This document shows, in pieces, positions 18,390 through 27,052 of a stretch of DNA of 64,000 bases. Position 1 is the stretch's first letter, and each line of letters begins with the position of its first letter. The stretch is from JAIYCX01 sp964353175 (lineage in GTDB: Bacteria > Bdellovibrionota_C > UBA2361 > SZUA-149 > DAOLCO01): the NCBI GenBank assembly GCA_964353175.1, contig CAYGUX010000014.1, forward strand, positions 8,503 to 72,502. Direction: 5' to 3'. Below the pieces are notes generated by a model. The model searched no databases, was not told the DNA's origin, and saw only the letters and a list, made by a program, of their open reading frames with translations. A program made the position numbers and the translations under genes.

Positions 18390-19538
18390 TTAATTCCTAG
18401 ACTTACTAAAAAACCTTGCTTTCAATATTGTTTCCACGATCCTACCTCTTGCTCCACCATCTCCGTAAGGATTTACCTTCTGGGCCATCCTATCATACTC
18501 TGTCTTGTCAGATAACAACTTACTAGCTTCGCAAACAATAGAGTCAACTTCTACCCCGAGCAACCTCACCACCCCAGCATCCACACCCTCTGGTCTCTCA
18601 GTTACATTTCTTAGAACTAAAACCGGTTTACCTAAAGAGGGTGCTTCCTCTTGGACACCTCCTGAGTCAGTTAGAATCAAATAAGAACGATTCATAACTT
18701 GAATAAAGTCAAAATAATCTAGGGGTTCAATGATTTTTACTCTTGGATTATTCCCTAATTGATCCATAATAGGTCCTCGGGCTTGTGGATTTGGGTGTGC
18801 AGGTATTAAGACCTCAACATCTCCAAATTGAATTAAAATCTTCTTTATAGACTCACAAATATTCAAAATCCCTTGACCAAAGTTCTCTCGCCTATGCGCG
18901 GTGACTAAGATTTTTCTTGTATCAGTCTCAAAAAAGGACTTTAATTCTGAATTCGAAAAAGTATCGCCCAAGCGATCTAACTGCATAAACAAAGCATCAA
19001 TTACAGTATTTCCAGTAACTATAATTGTGTCCTCACTAATACCCTCTTTTAATAATGCTTTTCTATTTAATTCCGTCGGTGCGAAATGGATATCTGCAAT
19101 CTTAGATATCATGCATCGGTTAGCTTCCTCTGGGAATGGCTCTGACTTTGAATAAGATCTTAGACCTGCTTCAACATGCCCAACCTTAATCCTTTTATAA
19201 AAAGCACACAATGCCCCTGAAAAAGCGGTTGTCGTATCTCCTTGAACTAAAACTATATCAGGTTTAATTTCATCAAATAAAGGTGATAAAGTCGAGAGTG
19301 TTGCGCTTGTGATATCAGCCAGGGACTGCCCTGGTTTCATAATCTCTAAGTCAAAATCAGCTTTAATCGAAAAACCATCTAAAATAGGTTTAACAATATC
19401 TCGATGTTGACCTGTAGAAATTGTAACTACTTCCACTTCTGGTCGTGTGCTCAATTCCAATATTACAGGAACCATTTTCACAGCTTCAGGCCTCGTGCCT
19501 ATTATGCACGCTACTTTCAATCTTTTAGTATATTCCAT
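18390..19538 (-). CDS. wecB: UDP-N-acetylglucosamine 2-epimerase (non-hydrolysing)
   Basis: Interconverts UDP-GlcNAc and UDP-ManNAc, supplying ManNAc-type sugars for surface glycans. Normal length (382). GTRPEAVKMVPVI (14-26), LVQGDTTTAFSGAL, VGHVEAGLRSY and SGGVQEEAPSLGKPVL are the signature segments, with the catalytic Asp/Glu/His set apparently present. It is convergent with the GT4 pair and about 20 bases downstream of the large secreted protein, so its transcript may start upstream of that gene. No UDP-ManNAc dehydrogenase is nearby. Confidence 0.95.
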   Translation of the reverse strand: MEYTKRLKVACIIGTRPEAVKMVPVILELSTRPEVEVVTISTGQHRDIVKPILDGFSIKADFDLEIMKPGQSLADITSATLSTLSPLFDEIKPDIVLVQGDTTTAFSGALCAFYKRIKVGHVEAGLRSYSKSEPFPEEANRCMISKIADIHFAPTELNRKALLKEGISEDTIIVTGNTVIDALFMQLDRLGDTFSNSELKSFFETDTRKILVTAHRRENFGQGILNICESIKKILIQFGDVEVLIPAHPNPQARGPIMDQLGNNPRVKIIEPLDYFDFIQVMNRSYLILTDSGGVQEEAPSLGKPVLVLRNVTERPEGVDAGVVRLLGVEVDSIVCEASKLLSDKTEYDRMAQKVNPYGDGGARGRIVETILKARFFSKSRN

Positions 19539-19557
19539 TAATTTGTATCAGCAATAA

Positions 19558-21615
19558 TTAATCTAATTGAGTGGGAATACCAAACTGATCCCCTTTCTCT
19601 CTAACAACCCAAGCTCCGATTTTAACTGGACTCTTAATTGAAACAGTACCATAAGTATTCTCTGGCACCAAGGCTCTTAAGTTCAAATTTACAGACCCTC
19701 TAGCTGGTATCGACTGAAAAAAGGTTGAGATCGGCCCTGAAAGTCCATTTATATTTACTTCAATATTCACACTACTTCCAGTCGGATTAGGCAATATTAA
19801 ACTAGGCATCTGACTAAGGTAAGAATTGAAAGTGCCCATAGATTCCGATTTTATTGCTACAGTACCATTCACGCCATACATATAGTTCACATCCCCATGT
19901 GAATCTCTAGCATAAATCATAGATACGATAGCAACTGAATTTTTCTTAGAAGCTGACACAAAAGCAGTGCCTCTTTCACCTTGCTTCAACATACCATCTA
20001 CAATTAAATGATACGAACCGTAAGCAGGAAGGTACGACTCTGGCAGAGTAACTACTCCTCTCACCTCGCCACTATCACTTCGTATCTCGACTCTAGCTGA
20101 AGTAGCTTCATTAGAAGTATTTAATACCTCTATAATCGATGAACCTTGAGTTAAATCCAATGGCGCGGTTTGCAACATTCCTGATCCATACAAACCATTT
20201 ATCTGAAATGCGGTATCAAAGCTATTTGAAAAACTTTTATTGTCGTAGATATAACGAACAACTCTCAATAGAAAAGTAGATCCATTATTATCAGGAACCC
20301 ATCTAGCCATGCCAATCATTTTTCCAAAGCCGTGGCCCGCTATGTCCTTTCTTTGCCCAATTCCAAGATCAACTCGCCTAGAAGTCAACATACTTCCATC
20401 TTGCCCATGGAAAAAAAGAGTTCCCGATTCATTACTACTCTTACTTTGATTCGTAATCTGGACCCAGTTAGCGACTCCATTCTCTTGTTTTTCATTTGAT
20501 AGATTAGGGTTATAGGTATTAATAGGCAAGAAAACCTCCCCCTTCTGTCCATTCGTAAATGAACTGGAATAGGCAAACTGATACTTGTCTCCTACTGCTT
20601 CTGGTAGGTAGTAGGTTACGCCACCATCTATCGTCCCAGCAACTTCCGAATGCTGAAAACAAACTCGACCAAAGTGATCTTTAGTAAAGCCATTTAATTC
20701 ATGTAAACCTATGTCTCTCTGAGTCAATGCAGAGATCATAAAGTTAGTCCTACTAAGTTCTCTCGACTCCATATCATACATTAGGACTACAAGTGGTACC
20801 TCTCTATCTAAACTATTTCTCAGTTCCGCAAAATTATACATACCCAAGTATCCATTCCACTCGTTACAGAATAGGTTTTTCAACGTTTCAATCTTACTCC
20901 CTCTATCATAGGGGTCTGTACCTAACTGCACCTCTTCATCATCGCTAACTCCATCATAATCAGAATCTAAAGGTTCCGGTAATATCGGAAGAATAGTCGG
21001 AGTTGGGCTTGGAGAAGCGCTTGGAGAGGCGCTAGGTGTGGCACTTGGAACTGATGAGCTTGGGGAGCTAGTTGGGCTTGGGGAGCCAGTATTGCTAGGT
21101 GAGGGGCTGGCGCTTGGAGAAGGTGTCGTTACAACGGTAGGCATTGGAGTAGGATAAATTGGATCCGAACTCCCATCACAGGCATCTCCCAGACCATCAT
21201 AATCACTATCGCTCTGGTCTACATTATAAGTATTGGGACAGTTATCAAGTCCACTTAAAATATTATCACCATCGCTATCATCGACACTCGCCCCAGCCAC
21301 TTCCGGGATCTGATAGACAAACTCGGCGCTCTGATCAATTATTTCGAAGTTAGAATTCAGCGCTTGGATACGAAAATATAGCGCAGTATTATTTGGTAAA
21401 TTATTTATTTCTAAAAATTTGCTGTTGGTACTGTAGGATTTAGTATATGTATTAGATTGCACACCTAAGCGCACCAAATAAGCACTAACATCACTTGGAC
21501 TGGATATTTCATTCCAGTTTAGTCTAACTAGCTCAGCTTGAACTTTTTTTAAATTTACAACACAAAGAAATAATACTGCTATTACAAACTTTGCGAATAA
21601 TACAACTCTTCGCAT
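19558..21615 (-). CDS. Secreted FN3 / thrombospondin-type-3-repeat protein
   Basis: 685 residues. A signal peptide (about 1-27, ending KVQA) leads to a fibronectin-III-like domain (about 28-108). Two calcium-type Asp-rich modules follow: DSDGDNILSGLDNCPNTYNV plus DSDYDGLGDACD (about 113-148) and DSDYDGVSDDEEVQLGTDPY (about 220-240), separated by a low-complexity Pro/Ser/Thr linker of SPSPT/SASPS repeats (about 153-212). The remaining ~440 residues are a beta-rich region I do not recognise (LPSLILPNPTGSSVNIEV near the end). Likely cell-surface or exported, perhaps adhesive. The linker DNA is internally repetitive and could vary in length. It is upstream of wecB on the same strand. Confidence 0.75.
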   Translation of the reverse strand: MRRVVLFAKFVIAVLFLCVVNLKKVQAELVRLNWNEISSPSDVSAYLVRLGVQSNTYTKSYSTNSKFLEINNLPNNTALYFRIQALNSNFEIIDQSAEFVYQIPEVAGASVDDSDGDNILSGLDNCPNTYNVDQSDSDYDGLGDACDGSSDPIYPTPMPTVVTTPSPSASPSPSNTGSPSPTSSPSSSVPSATPSASPSASPSPTPTILPILPEPLDSDYDGVSDDEEVQLGTDPYDRGSKIETLKNLFCNEWNGYLGMYNFAELRNSLDREVPLVVLMYDMESRELSRTNFMISALTQRDIGLHELNGFTKDHFGRVCFQHSEVAGTIDGGVTYYLPEAVGDKYQFAYSSSFTNGQKGEVFLPINTYNPNLSNEKQENGVANWVQITNQSKSSNESGTLFFHGQDGSMLTSRRVDLGIGQRKDIAGHGFGKMIGMARWVPDNNGSTFLLRVVRYIYDNKSFSNSFDTAFQINGLYGSGMLQTAPLDLTQGSSIIEVLNTSNEATSARVEIRSDSGEVRGVVTLPESYLPAYGSYHLIVDGMLKQGERGTAFVSASKKNSVAIVSMIYARDSHGDVNYMYGVNGTVAIKSESMGTFNSYLSQMPSLILPNPTGSSVNIEVNINGLSGPISTFFQSIPARGSVNLNLRALVPENTYGTVSIKSPVKIGAWVVREKGDQFGIPTQLD

Positions 21616-21984
21616 TTAAAACCTACACTGCTTACACACTACTACTTATTAAGCATCGAACCATTAAGTCCTAAAACATCCCTCAGAAAACTTGAGAAAA
21701 GTCACTCTTTAGACTTCTAGTTCTACTAGCTGTACTGGTGCAGTAATTATGCCAGTTATGAACTGGCTACCTAGGTTTGCTAACCTAGTATAAACAGGCA
21801 CTTTCATTTAGAACACCCAATCTAATTGACGAATTATTAGGAAATAGGCTTACCAATAGCTAGGAAAAAACATTAGAGTACACAGTGAACTCAGTAATTG
21901 CCTTAGAATTTTTCATTGTGTTAAAATTACCACTCTCGCGATAACATTATAAGCGAAACACCATCAAATAATTATGGTATATTT
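21616..21984. other. Divergent intergenic region with two adjacent perfect hairpins
   Basis: No gene seen. Two perfect 7-bp hairpins follow one another: GCCAGTT/AACTGGC (21751-21767) and CTAGGTT/AACCTAG (21771-21788). Neither has a U-run on either side, so they are not standard terminators. They could be structured elements in the leader of the FN3/TSP3 gene (minus) or operators. The rest is plain AT-rich sequence and should hold divergent promoters. Confidence 0.5.
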
Positions 21985-22182
21985 ATGAAATCCACTACAA
22001 AATCTTTTACTTCAAGCCTTAACTTATCTTTTCTATCCTTTATCCTCATTCCACTGACTTTCGCACTTTTTAGTCTAAGTAGCTGCGGAGATAGTAACAA
22101 CGATGATGCTAGAGTTAGAAAACTATCTTTGAGTGATCGTACCATTCAAGTTCGTGAAGGCTCACTAAGCTCAAGCTATTAA
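21985..22182 (+). CDS. Small predicted lipoprotein, possibly truncated
   Basis: 65 residues with a lipoprotein signal: hydrophobic stretch about residues 12-30, then LFSLSSCGD with the lipobox Cys at about 32. The mature part has only ~33 residues (SNNDDARVRKL...). Its last 12 bases overlap the tail of the convergent gene at 22171. The lipobox supports a real product, but the short mature chain and overlap suggest the 5' remnant of a longer lipoprotein. No strong ribosome-binding site is seen. Confidence 0.45.
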   Translation: MKSTTKSFTSSLNLSFLSFILIPLTFALFSLSSCGDSNNDDARVRKLSLSDRTIQVREGSLSSSY

Positions 22183-23085
22183 ACCTTCACCTCCCAATTG
22201 CTTAGCATTAAGCAATATCTGATAAACAGAAGCTAACCTTCCCCGCAATTCTTGCCCATCTTGAAATAGTTTCTTTTGTTCAACTACGTACTCTTCTCTT
22301 CCTTCTTTCGTTTCGATAGGAATCGCTACAAATCCATATTCACTAACATCATAAGGGCTTGCCCTCATGTCTATTTCTCTTGCCCTACGGGCTAACAGGA
22401 ATAAATCTGCTAATAAGTCCGAAGAAATAAAAGGAGCGATATTATAGCCTAATTTATACAAATCCATATTTGCATGAATACATCCAGCTTGTTCATGTAA
22501 ATGGACAGTCTCTCTCTCTAGCTGAGTTTTATTTAAAGGCCTTGCTTCCTTAGTAAAAAATCTAAAGGCATCATAGTGCGAACAACAAAGCGGACGTTCC
22601 TCTACTAATTCATCTAAAATACCTTGCTCGACTCTAAGTGGTACATCAGGATGTTTTTTGCTTTCTGACTTATACAGCATCGCCCACTCATGTAAGCCAA
22701 AACAATGAAAAACTGGCGGACGTTCCGCTGTTGATTTAAGATAATTTATAGTCCATTCTAAAAAAGGAATTCTTCTTTCCGGGAATAGCTCAGCATCAAT
22801 ATAACAATAACCTTGATAGCAACTATAATAGTCCTTCCAGTCCAATTGCTCTGCCGTATCAACTTCTAACTCAACATCTATCCCAGGACTCCAACGCAAC
22901 AATTGCCCACTACTAAAGCTATAGTAAGTAAACAAAAAGTCATAGACGGGATGTTTAATACCACGAGTCCTAGAAACAACATGCTTATCAACAATCGGAA
23001 AAAGCCTAGCGCGATGCGCCTCTGCACAAACTAGCCATTCATTTTGACTCAATCGTATTGAATATTCTTTAAAAATATAATCCAA
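22171..23085 (-). CDS. Conserved protein of unknown function
   Basis: 304 residues, starting at a TTG; no better start precedes the conserved RLSQNEWLVCAEAHRARL segment. Other recognisable stretches are HPVYDFLFTYYSFSSGQLLRWSPG, FHCFGLHEWAMLYK and HLHEQAGCIHANMDLYKL. I recall this pattern from a family in actinobacteria and others that is often labelled '3-methyladenine DNA glycosylase' without experimental basis; I see no helix-hairpin-helix or glycosylase active site, and the many conserved His, Trp and Tyr suggest an enzyme. No signal peptide. It follows the 1000-residue gene by 33 bases on the same strand. Confidence 0.65.
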   Translation of the reverse strand: MDYIFKEYSIRLSQNEWLVCAEAHRARLFPIVDKHVVSRTRGIKHPVYDFLFTYYSFSSGQLLRWSPGIDVELEVDTAEQLDWKDYYSCYQGYCYIDAELFPERRIPFLEWTINYLKSTAERPPVFHCFGLHEWAMLYKSESKKHPDVPLRVEQGILDELVEERPLCCSHYDAFRFFTKEARPLNKTQLERETVHLHEQAGCIHANMDLYKLGYNIAPFISSDLLADLFLLARRAREIDMRASPYDVSEYGFVAIPIETKEGREEYVVEQKKLFQDGQELRGRLASVYQILLNAKQLGGEGLIA

Positions 23086-23118
23086 AAAAACTACTCTTAA
23101 TAAACAAACTTATCAATT

Positions 23119-26109
23119 TTACTTTTCCAAGTACTTTGAAACTTCTTCCCAAGCTAGGGCTCTTTTAAAACGATACTGAGTCAGGCGATGAAACAACTCT
23201 ACCTGACTCCTCTCCATTCCAGGCATGGAAGTTGCAAATCCAACTAAAAACTCCATTGCACCTGACTGATATCGACTATCGTGAGCTGGCCTATCCAATA
23301 TTCTGGGCAAAGCCATTTGATCGAATATCTTTGTACTTTCTACATCTCTCACCAAGAGACCTGATAGGGCTTGTTCTGCTTTAGTTAACATTTCTCTGTC
23401 CGCGTCATAAGAATCCAACCATTTATTAACTATTCGTCCATTTTGAAAGGGTGTCATATCATATAGCATGTTCATAGCCTGAACTTCATTAAACGATCCT
23501 AAATCATCTTCCGACAACTGGCTCATACTAGGAAAAGAAATTGCCATCCTCAACTCTAAAGACGAATCAGGCACATTATTTTCTAAATGTTTTTGCACAA
23601 AATCTATTGATTCAACTCGCTTCTCAGGATCGTAGCCTCTACTTAGATCCAATCTTACTGCCAACTGTCTCAACATCCTCTCCGGACCATATTCCACACC
23701 AGTAACGCTATCCATAAATTCAGTTGAAGGGGTAGTTCCTGTAAATTTTAAATCAATTGCATTCCGAAGTACCTCGGCATTTAACTTATCTTCAACTGTA
23801 CTGCCCTCAACAGTTCCCCTTATAACTAAATCCACAATAGTTGATATACTTGAGCGACCACCAACAAAATAACTTTCCAGGACTCCTACCTGCTCTGGAT
23901 TCAATTCATTTCTCAAATACTTCTGCAATGACTCATCAAGGATGTCAAAGTGCCTATTTTGAATTTTTTTATCCTCAGAGTGATAGCCGTCAAGTTCTTT
24001 AATCAAATCCCACATTGCCTTTGGATCTTCCTTATCTAGCTTGTCAACGTATTTTACAATTTCGCTTTCGCTAATACTCTGCCCTCTCAACTTGGAATCC
24101 TCACGACCAAAGACTTTTATAATATCGCCCTCTATTCTATGTGAAATATTTATGAGGACATTTTTCACAATTTGTGGATCTATGTCCTTACCAAGTTCTA
24201 AGTATTCCTCCATTATTGCTTCCGCTGCATTAGATGAATGAACAGATCTCACCTTCTTATCATAGTGTAGATCAACAACTTGCTTGAACGCACCAAAGGA
24301 ATCGTCCGGCACAGTACTTTTAGCCAAAACTAATAAACTTTGATACCCTTTGGCTAAGTGTTCTAAAAACTTTTTAGAATTATAGTCTATATCTTCTCCA
24401 AATTCCTTTATGGCAATACTAGACACTTCATCCATTATCTCTTCAAGGCCACTTAGAGATTCTAGATTTTTCAGTTGATTTCTATTTTCTAAATAGGCTG
24501 CATATTCCTCAGAAGGTAATATCTCTTCCGCTAGCTTGCTCAACATTTCTTGCTGACTTAATAGAAGCGTAACTGATTCATTTACCTCGGCTATTCCTGG
24601 TCCCACCCGTGGGCGCAAGTCTAGGAAGACCTCTTTTATCCGCTGGTTAAAAGTTTCGCCTATGGATTGTGACAACCCACGAAAACCATCTTCCTTCACC
24701 TTAAGAAGCTCTTGTTGAGATATATTGTTTAGAAGTGGCAATATCTTATCTAAGCTTTCCAACTTCTGGTTAATTTCACTTGCTATTTCGACTCTTTTTT
24801 CCGCACGATGAAAATGATTTAATCGAATATCAAAAGTAGTCTTATACAAGTATTCAAGTTTACGCGTTATATCAAAATCTAAATTCATTCTCTTTCTAGT
24901 TAGGGTAGTGAACGAATCATTTCCAAGCAATTGATCAATTACATCCAATTTCCTAGCTACTCCGCTCTTAGTACTATTGATCAGTTTTTCTACCTCTCGA
25001 ACCTCTACCTTCGGTTTAAATTCATCTTTGACTGAATCATAAGGTGTCTCCCAAGGGGTAACTATCTCCAGAAGAGGACGAACATTATCCATCCATAACT
25101 TGCTAACGGTCTCATTAGGAAGATAGGAAAGTTCACTACTTAACTTAGCAATACTTTCAATCTTTTTTAATCTTACCTGAAGAATATTTTCTTCAGAAGG
25201 CGTGAGAGTTTTTGTTCCCTCCATTTCCTTTAGAGGAGCAATTGCATCTTCTAGATATTGTGCAAAATTTGCATCAAATTTACCCCTAAGACCTTCTAGT
25301 ACATTGAATAATGTTTTTGTATTATTTACCTTCTCTGGAAAAAAAATAGGAATTTGTTCTGCTAAGGCAGCTGCAGAGTATATTCTTACTGCTAAGCCCT
25401 TATCTAATAGTGTTTCATTCTCGTTAAATCGCAAAGTCAACTGATCATTTAAAACTTTCTTTATTTCATCGTTTTCAAGGATTTTACTCCCGATATTTTC
25501 TAATCGCTCAAGTGTTTCACTACTAAATCCCAAAACACCCTTATCCCCTTCCAACTCCAATAATCGATTAGCCACCCTTCTGGTTTCGGAAAACTCCAAT
25601 ACCTTTATATACTTCTCTACGATACCTACACAATTCTCTGCTCCAAGAGTTTTCTTTTCAATCATTTCCTCCATTGAGCCTAGTAGCTTTTCCACAGCCA
25701 CATCCATACCTGCTCCTACTCTTTTCTCGTATATCTCACTAAGAAAATGAGGTACATGACCGCGCAAAATCTCCTTGTCAATCAAGGCATACTTCTCACG
25801 AAACTCTTCATTGTCACTGTTACGATCTAAACTATCCTCAAACATCTCAAGAATCTCTGCCCTTAGCTTTTCCTGCTCTGCTTCGGTTGATAATTTTTGT
25901 AGATTGTTTTTTCCATCTTCTTCAGCTCTCTGAGGCATAGATACAGCTATATATGCCTTATCAGGTACTTTGTTAGTCCTCGGATCTAATTCTACTGGCA
26001 CAATAGAAGATGAAGGAACCTTTGGTAGACTTAGATTAGAAAGCATTTCTATACTACTTTCCTTATTCCTACTCACCTCCACTTCTCTTCTCTGAGTCTC
26101 AATGCCCAT
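23119..26109 (-). CDS. Large helical protein of unknown function (~996 aa)
   Basis: Starting at the ATG at 26109 (an upstream TTG at 26121 would add four residues) the product is 996 residues, acidic and almost entirely alpha-helical by composition, rich in Leu, Glu, Lys and Asp. It has no signal peptide, no transmembrane segment, no Walker motif and no cysteine pattern. LxxL-spaced helices such as LLSQQEMLSKLAEEIL suggest coiled-coil or helical-repeat architecture, as in structural or secreted effector-like proteins. It is upstream of the 304-residue gene, perhaps co-transcribed. I do not recognise the family; function unknown. Confidence 0.7.
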   Translation of the reverse strand: MGIETQRREVEVSRNKESSIEMLSNLSLPKVPSSSIVPVELDPRTNKVPDKAYIAVSMPQRAEEDGKNNLQKLSTEAEQEKLRAEILEMFEDSLDRNSDNEEFREKYALIDKEILRGHVPHFLSEIYEKRVGAGMDVAVEKLLGSMEEMIEKKTLGAENCVGIVEKYIKVLEFSETRRVANRLLELEGDKGVLGFSSETLERLENIGSKILENDEIKKVLNDQLTLRFNENETLLDKGLAVRIYSAAALAEQIPIFFPEKVNNTKTLFNVLEGLRGKFDANFAQYLEDAIAPLKEMEGTKTLTPSEENILQVRLKKIESIAKLSSELSYLPNETVSKLWMDNVRPLLEIVTPWETPYDSVKDEFKPKVEVREVEKLINSTKSGVARKLDVIDQLLGNDSFTTLTRKRMNLDFDITRKLEYLYKTTFDIRLNHFHRAEKRVEIASEINQKLESLDKILPLLNNISQQELLKVKEDGFRGLSQSIGETFNQRIKEVFLDLRPRVGPGIAEVNESVTLLLSQQEMLSKLAEEILPSEEYAAYLENRNQLKNLESLSGLEEIMDEVSSIAIKEFGEDIDYNSKKFLEHLAKGYQSLLVLAKSTVPDDSFGAFKQVVDLHYDKKVRSVHSSNAAEAIMEEYLELGKDIDPQIVKNVLINISHRIEGDIIKVFGREDSKLRGQSISESEIVKYVDKLDKEDPKAMWDLIKELDGYHSEDKKIQNRHFDILDESLQKYLRNELNPEQVGVLESYFVGGRSSISTIVDLVIRGTVEGSTVEDKLNAEVLRNAIDLKFTGTTPSTEFMDSVTGVEYGPERMLRQLAVRLDLSRGYDPEKRVESIDFVQKHLENNVPDSSLELRMAISFPSMSQLSEDDLGSFNEVQAMNMLYDMTPFQNGRIVNKWLDSYDADREMLTKAEQALSGLLVRDVESTKIFDQMALPRILDRPAHDSRYQSGAMEFLVGFATSMPGMERSQVELFHRLTQYRFKRALAWEEVSKYLEK

Positions 26110-26295
26110 TCTTATAGCCAAAATCTAAATGTATTAATGCCTGTTAATACACATGTTATTCGGCACTTACACAAAAGCGTGCCCTTAGAGATAAAACAAG
26201 GATACTCGGAAACAGTAGTGTAAAATTATAGAGTGAAGTCATTGATATTACAGATTTTTCAATAAGAGATCCGCAACCGCCTGCCTATACCAATT

Positions 26296-26369
26296 AAAAT
26301 AAAAACGGGGGCAGGGCATAGAAACCTATACCTAAAGTATAGAGGAAGACATCCTCTTACACTGCCCCC
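26296..26369 (-). terminator. Branched intrinsic terminator of the small gene at 26413
   Basis: On the minus strand an outer stem CTGCCCCC/GGGGGCAG (26307-26314 with 26362-26369) encloses two inner hairpins (CTATAC/GTATAG at 26326-26342 and GAGGA/TCCTC at about 26342-26356) and is followed by CGTTTTTATTTT. This is a three-way-junction version of a U-run terminator. A further hairpin ATTGATG/CATCAAT (about 26382-26408) lies between it and the stop codon. Confidence 0.65.
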
Positions 26370-26412
26370 AGCAAGGATCAGTTATTGATGCTACTTACGC
26401 GACATCAATGCC

Positions 26413-26607
26413 CTACTCACTCTCGTCAGCATCAAGTAACTCTGGTTTGATGCGATACTTTACCGCAGCAATCTCATCTCCAGAGCACTCAACAATCTGA
26501 ACCAGATGTGAGATTTCAGCATCACTCAACGAAACTTCATCGAGCAATAACTTCAGCACTTCAATCTCGGTTTCCAACCGATTTAATGCTGCATGCAATT
26601 CATCCAT
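26413..26607 (-). CDS. Small acidic helical protein, unknown
   Basis: The likely start is the ATG at 26607 because TAAGGA lies 7-8 bases upstream, giving a 64-residue product; a TTG start at 26634 would add nine residues. The chain MDELHAALNRLETEIEVLKL... is acidic, probably a short helical hairpin or coiled coil (about residues 3-45), with a polar tail ELLDADESE. It is monocistronic, with its own branched terminator downstream and a long hairpin (26683-26728) upstream. Its base composition is more balanced than its neighbours. No family recognised. Confidence 0.6.
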   Translation of the reverse strand: MDELHAALNRLETEIEVLKLLLDEVSLSDAEISHLVQIVECSGDEIAAVKYRIKPELLDADESE

Positions 26608-26682
26608 GAATCTATCCTTACTTGGGCATAACAATAGCCGGAGTTCCCGAATACACTTCGAGAAAATCCAATTTCACCAGCC

Positions 26683-26728
26683 AAAGTACACCTTTATGCA
26701 ATATTTATTCAACATAAAGGTGTACTTT
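26683..26728. repeat. 16-bp perfect inverted repeat in the leader of the small gene
   Basis: AAAGTACACCTTTATG (26683-26698) is exactly repeated in inverted form at 26713-26728 around a 14-base AT spacer. There is no U-run, so it is not a terminator; an operator or a stabilising leader hairpin are options. Confidence 0.85.
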
Positions 26729-27001
26729 AGGATAGTTAGGGCATAAAACCATACCGAACCTGAAAGCCGTATGCCCCCGTTTTAACTGTTATGACAACAA
26801 TGCTGAAAAAAGTAAATAATACTGCACTTTCTACTACTTAAACCACCAACCTCAGACCTGAGAATGAATATAGTTAAGCCATAGCCCCTCAGGCAATTCT
26901 TGCCTTCAAGGACCAAATATTTCAAATACATCGAAAGTAATAGTAGCCTAGCTATTGTCCTAAGCTTTTATAAATACAAGTATTTTACTCGCACTCTGCT
27001 T

Positions 27002-27018
27002 CTAGCACGCTTCTTGCC
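27002..27018 (+). promoter_or_regulatory. Predicted sigma-54 promoter of flgK
   Basis: CTAGCACGCTTCTTGCC fits the -24/-12 consensus YTGGCACGrNNNTTGCw, with one change in the GG (AG at 27004-27005) and the required 12-base step to GC at 27016-27017. Transcription would start near 27029, 24 bases before the ATG of flgK. The site also decides the start, since the TTG at 26900 would lie upstream of it. Late flagellar genes are sigma-54-dependent in several proteobacterial groups. Confidence 0.6.
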
Positions 27019-27052
27019 TCGTCATACCCGAATAGTCTCAACTAAGAATAAT

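Larger units (their letters stand above)
26302..26783. repeat. Inverted AAAACGGGGGC ends around the small-gene cassette
   Basis: AAAACGGGGGC at 26302-26312 recurs inverted at 26773-26783. The right copy also closes a plus-strand GGGCATA/TATGCCC hairpin (about 26739-26776) followed by CCGTTTT. Either the two ends are facing terminators of similar design or they are the ends of a small mobile unit. The rest of 26784-27001 shows no gene. Confidence 0.5.

Noticed and set aside
26900..27052. 51-residue N-terminal extension of FlgK from a TTG
   Set aside because: Not present in the family and placed upstream of the predicted promoter.
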